DNA from: CAYMUC01 sp964393535 | GTDB lineage: Bacteria; Actinomycetota; Acidimicrobiia; Acidimicrobiales; Ilumatobacteraceae | Reading direction: 5' to 3' | Length of the DNA: 7,689 nucleotides | NCBI GenBank assembly: GCA_964393535.1 | Contig: CAYMUC010000122.1 | Span: forward strand, 1-7,689 | Notes under the pieces: model-generated | What the model was told of the DNA's origin: nothing | Database searches by the model: none | What the model saw: only the letters and a program-made list of their open reading frames with translations | Program-made: the position numbers and the translations under genes | Shown: positions 5,743-7,689 of the stretch, piece after piece | Numbering within the stretch: the stretch's first letter is position 1 | Layout: each line of letters begins with the position of its first letter

Positions 5743-6692
5743 GCACCCCGCGGCGTGCGCCGCACGAGGTGTTCCGGGCAGCCATCGAGGGTGATCGTGC
5801 GGCGGTGGCTCGACTGTTGTCCATGGTGGAGCGGGGTGGCGATAACGCCCGCGAGGTGGCTCGACTGGCTCATGAGCACCCCGAGCGGACTCGGACCCTG
5901 GGCATCACCGGGGCGCCCGGCGCGGGGAAGAGCACGCTCACCGGTGCGCTCATCGGCGAACTCCGCCGTCACGATTTTCGCGTCGGGGTGCTGGCCATCG
6001 ACCCGTCGTCGCCCCTGACCGGAGGTGCCATTCTCGGCGACCGGGTACGCATGCAGGACCACGCCACCGACCCCGGGGTGATGATCCGCTCTATGGCCAC
6101 CCGTGGGCACCTGGGCGGCCTGGCTCTGGCCACCCCCGAGGCGATCCGGGTGCTGGACGCCGTCGGTATGGACGTGGTGGTGGTGGAGACCGTGGGTGTG
6201 GGCCAGGTGGAGGTAGAGATCGCCCGCCGTGCCGACACCACCGTGGTGGTGGTGAACCCCGGTTGGGGTGACGCCATTCAGGCCAACAAGGCCGGCCTCA
6301 TGGAGATCGCCGACGTGTTCGTGGTGAACAAGGCCGACCGGCCCGGCGCCGACGACACGCGCCGGGATCTCGAAGGCATGTTGGACCTGGCGGGGCGCAC
6401 CGGTGCAGACGGATGGCGTCCACCGGTGGTGTTGACCGAGGGCACCTCGGGGCGGGGCGTTGCGGACCTGTGGGACGCCGTCGAGGCACACCGTCAGTGG
6501 GCCGAGTCGAGTGGTGAACAACGGCGGCGTCGACAGCGTCGACGTCGTGACGAGTTGAACGAGATCGTGATGCGGCGCCTCGAACAACGCGCCCGGGAGC
6601 AACTGGGTCAACAGCGCTGGGACGCGCTGCTCGACGAGGTGGAGCAGGGCCGACGCGATCCTTGGTCGGCCGCAGACGAACTGTTGGGCTGA
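5739..6692 (+). CDS. MeaB/ArgK-family G-protein (B12-mutase chaperone GTPase)
   Basis: This 317-residue cytoplasmic GTPase is the usual length for the MeaB/ArgK branch of the G3E family. It has an N-terminal helical part (1-52), Walker A GAPGAGKST (58-66), IDPSSP (87-92) followed by GAILGDRVRMQ, the Walker B-like VVVETVGVGQ (147-156), PGWGDAIQ (174-181), NKAD (197-200) for guanine choice, and a charged C-terminal helical tail (from about 255, with an Arg-rich run) of the kind used for dimerisation. MeaB proteins load, protect and reactivate adenosylcobalamin mutases such as methylmalonyl-CoA or isobutyryl-CoA mutase. No mutase or epimerase gene lies in the window, so the partner is unknown. 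Old annotations as an arginine-transport kinase are misleading. It overlaps the NifU-like gene by GTGA. Confidence 0.92.
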   Translation: MSTPRRAPHEVFRAAIEGDRAAVARLLSMVERGGDNAREVARLAHEHPERTRTLGITGAPGAGKSTLTGALIGELRRHDFRVGVLAIDPSSPLTGGAILGDRVRMQDHATDPGVMIRSMATRGHLGGLALATPEAIRVLDAVGMDVVVVETVGVGQVEVEIARRADTTVVVVNPGWGDAIQANKAGLMEIADVFVVNKADRPGADDTRRDLEGMLDLAGRTGADGWRPPVVLTEGTSGRGVADLWDAVEAHRQWAESSGEQRRRRQRRRRDELNEIVMRRLEQRAREQLGQQRWDALLDEVEQGRRDPWSAADELLG

Positions 6693-6709
6693 CGCGACTG
6701 TTGGGCTGA
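6680..6709. repeat. Perfect 13-bp direct duplication over the GTPase stop codon
   Basis: ACTGTTGGGCTGA occurs at 6680-6692, ending in the stop codon, and again at 6697-6709 in the gap before the enoyl-CoA hydratase gene. The period is 17 bp. It looks like a small tandem duplication of the gene end. TTGGGC in the second copy is 19 bp from the next -10 box and might act as a weak -35. Confidence 0.5.
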
Positions 6710-6725
6710 TCGCCGGCCAGCGCGG

Positions 6726-6731
6726 TACGTT
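6726..6731 (+). promoter_or_regulatory. Likely -10 box (TACGTT) of the enoyl-CoA hydratase gene
   Basis: TACGTT fits TANNNT and lies six bases before the ATG at 6738; CGGGTC between them is no ribosome site. This predicts a leaderless transcript separate from the NifU-GTPase pair. Confidence 0.5.
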
Positions 6732-6737
6732 CGGGTC

Positions 6738-7511
6738 ATGTCCGAACTGGTGCAACTCGAGCGTCGTGACGACGGCGTCGCTGTCGTCACCCTTGCCAAT
6801 GGCAAGGTGAACGCCCTCTCACAGGCCGTCCTCACCCAGTTGCATGCCATCGCCGTGCAACTCACCCAGGACCCCGCCGGTGCAGTGGTGATCACCGGGG
6901 GTGAGCGGATCTTCGCCGCCGGTGCCGATATCTCCGAGTTCGGTGGCCCCGTCGAAGCCCGCCGCATCGGCAACCTGTTCCATCTGGCACTCGATGCGGT
7001 ATCGGCCATCCCGCGGTTCGTCATCGCTGCCGTGGGCGGTTTCGCCCTGGGTGGTGGGTGTGAGTTGGCGTTGGCCTGCGACTACCGCATCGCCTCCGAG
7101 CGAGCCGTGTTCGGGCAGCCAGAAGTGCTGCTGGGCATCATTCCCGGCGGTGGCGGCACTCAACGCCTGCCCCGGGTGGTGGGCGCATCACGCGCCAAGG
7201 AGATGATGATCACCGGCCGTCAGGTGCGCGCCGAGGAGGCGTTGCGCCTGGGCCTGGCCGACGAAGTGGTGGCTCCCGAGGCGGTACACGAGCGGGCGTT
7301 GTCGCTGGCCGCCGAGGTGGCCAGGGGTGCCACGGTGGCGCAGCGGCTCATCAAGGCAGCCGTGGACCGCGGCCTCGACGGATCCCTGACCGACGGCCTC
7401 GCCCGTGAACGGGAGTTGTTCGAAGAGGTGTTCGGCACCGACGACGCTCGTCTTGGTGTGGCGAGTTTCCTGGAGCACGGCCCCGGCAAGGCCACGTTCA
7501 CCGGTCGCTGA
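6738..7511 (+). CDS. Enoyl-CoA hydratase / crotonase-family protein
   Basis: This 257-residue crotonase is of typical length and cytoplasmic. The oxyanion hole is supplied by AAGADISEF (60-68) and GGFALGGGCELALACD (100-115). The two acid-base residues of true hydratases are both present: E109 in GGGCEL and E129 in GQPEVLLG, 20 residues apart as E144 and E164 are in the rat enzyme. GIIPGGGGTQRLPR and the C-terminal trimer helices are intact. It should therefore add water to 2-trans-enoyl-CoA in fatty-acid beta-oxidation or branched amino-acid breakdown. Chain-length choice cannot be told. It is a single-domain protein, not a fusion with hydroxyacyl-CoA dehydrogenase. It follows the MeaB-like gene by 45 bp but has its own promoter box, so the shared acyl-CoA theme is suggestive only. 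Confidence 0.93.
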   Translation: MSELVQLERRDDGVAVVTLANGKVNALSQAVLTQLHAIAVQLTQDPAGAVVITGGERIFAAGADISEFGGPVEARRIGNLFHLALDAVSAIPRFVIAAVGGFALGGGCELALACDYRIASERAVFGQPEVLLGIIPGGGGTQRLPRVVGASRAKEMMITGRQVRAEEALRLGLADEVVAPEAVHERALSLAAEVARGATVAQRLIKAAVDRGLDGSLTDGLARERELFEEVFGTDDARLGVASFLEHGPGKATFTGR

Positions 7512-7538
7512 CGCCAGCATCTCGCCTCGGGCGCCTTT

Positions 7539-7571
7539 AACAGAGTCGAAACAGAGCCGAAACACGAGTCT
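7539..7571. repeat. Tandem 11-bp repeats upstream of a promoter, probable operator
   Basis: The units are AACAGAGTCGA (7539-7549), AACAGAGCCGA (7550-7560) and a weaker AACACGAGTCT (7561-7571). The first two differ at one base. The array ends three bases before the -10 box, and the usual -35 position falls in the second unit, which is not -35-like. This is the layout of a site for an activator that binds direct repeats one helical turn apart, as OmpR/PhoB-type regulators do. Confidence 0.5.
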
Positions 7572-7574
7572 CCC

Positions 7575-7580
7575 TAACGT
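7575..7580 (+). promoter_or_regulatory. Likely -10 box (TAACGT) of the exported-protein gene
   Basis: TAACGT lies six bases before the ATG at 7587. The intervening AGGGAT is purine-rich but too close to the start to be a good ribosome site, so a leaderless transcript is likely. There is no -35, and tandem repeats sit in its place. Confidence 0.5.
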
Positions 7581-7586
7581 AGGGAT

Positions 7587-7689
7587 ATGCGTAAGGCATC
7601 TACGCCCACCCGTATCGGCTCAGCCCTGGCGGCCACCATTGCGGCAGCGGCGCTGGCAACCCTGACCGTGTCGCTGCCGGCGACCGAGG
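7587..7689 (+). CDS. N-terminus of an exported protein (3' truncated)
   Basis: Only the first 34 residues are in the window. They form a signal peptide: a basic head (MRKASTPTR), an Ala/Leu/Thr-rich hydrophobic core at about residues 10-27, and a likely cleavage region around SLPATE. No lipobox Cys is seen in the visible part, and there is no twin-arginine motif, so Sec export is expected. The mature protein is outside the window and its function cannot be given. The own -10 box and upstream tandem repeats suggest a regulated, separately transcribed gene, for instance a binding protein or secreted enzyme, but that is only inference. Confidence 0.75.
   Translation, partial: MRKASTPTRIGSALAATIAAAALATLTVSLPATE

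Noticed and set aside
5526..6755. Minus-strand open frame of 409 codons opposite the NifU-like and GTPase genes
   Set aside because: It is opposite two firmly identified genes, is rich in His and Gln, shows no known motif and has no promoter or ribosome site.
7523..7538. Possible intrinsic terminator (CGCC-TCG-GGCG then CCTTT) after the enoyl-CoA hydratase gene
   Set aside because: The stem is only four base pairs and the T-run has three bases. This is too weak to call.

Overview
The window is GC-rich (roughly two thirds G+C), and its genes favour GTG or ATG starts and G/C-ending codons. It looks like a chromosomal segment of a high-GC actinobacterium. The MurA active site has Asp in place of Cys, as in mycobacteria. 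The gene mix includes a MeaB/ArgK GTPase of the PGWGD type, an MFS carrier with a long N-terminal tail, and a Thr/Pro-linked cupredoxin-like protein. I infer a member of Acidimicrobiia or a relative, at moderate confidence, since no rRNA or other firm marker is present. There are no phage, IS, CRISPR, tRNA or rRNA signatures, and the segment reads as core chromosome.

Layout. (1) 2-1858, plus strand: the 3' end of an S9-type alpha/beta hydrolase, an unnamed protein built from two copies of a 50-residue unit, and a protein ending in a J-domain. (2) 1879-3408, minus strand: an MFS transporter converging on the J-domain gene. It diverges from murA across only 20 bp, with overlapping -10 boxes for the two directions. 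(3) 3429-4784, plus strand: murA. (4) 4744-5468, minus strand: a membrane-anchored cupredoxin-like protein, followed by a 54-residue one-helix membrane protein coupled to it by an ATGA overlap. The small gene runs 41 bp tail-to-tail into the end of murA. (5) 5500-6692, plus strand: a NifU-like Fe-S protein coupled to a MeaB/ArgK GTPase by a GTGA overlap. (6) 6738-7511: an enoyl-CoA hydratase. (7) 7587 to the end: the start of an exported protein, behind a promoter with tandem 11-bp repeats.

How the genes relate. MurA makes the first committed peptidoglycan precursor. The NifU-like protein probably supplies Fe-S clusters. The MeaB-like GTPase usually guards a B12-dependent acyl-CoA mutase, and the crotonase handles acyl-CoA, so 5500-7511 suggests acyl-CoA and cofactor metabolism, although no mutase is visible here. 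The cupredoxin-like and one-helix pair is probably an envelope module of unknown role.

The most consistent hidden signal is promoter geometry. Six transcription starts have an exact TANNNT box ending 6-8 bases before the start codon, and murA has a near match. Shine-Dalgarno sequences are mostly absent. This predicts widespread leaderless transcription. No clear new multi-gene system is present. The best leads are the shared divergent promoter, the unlisted small membrane gene with its cupredoxin-like partner, and the tandem-repeat operator at the right end.
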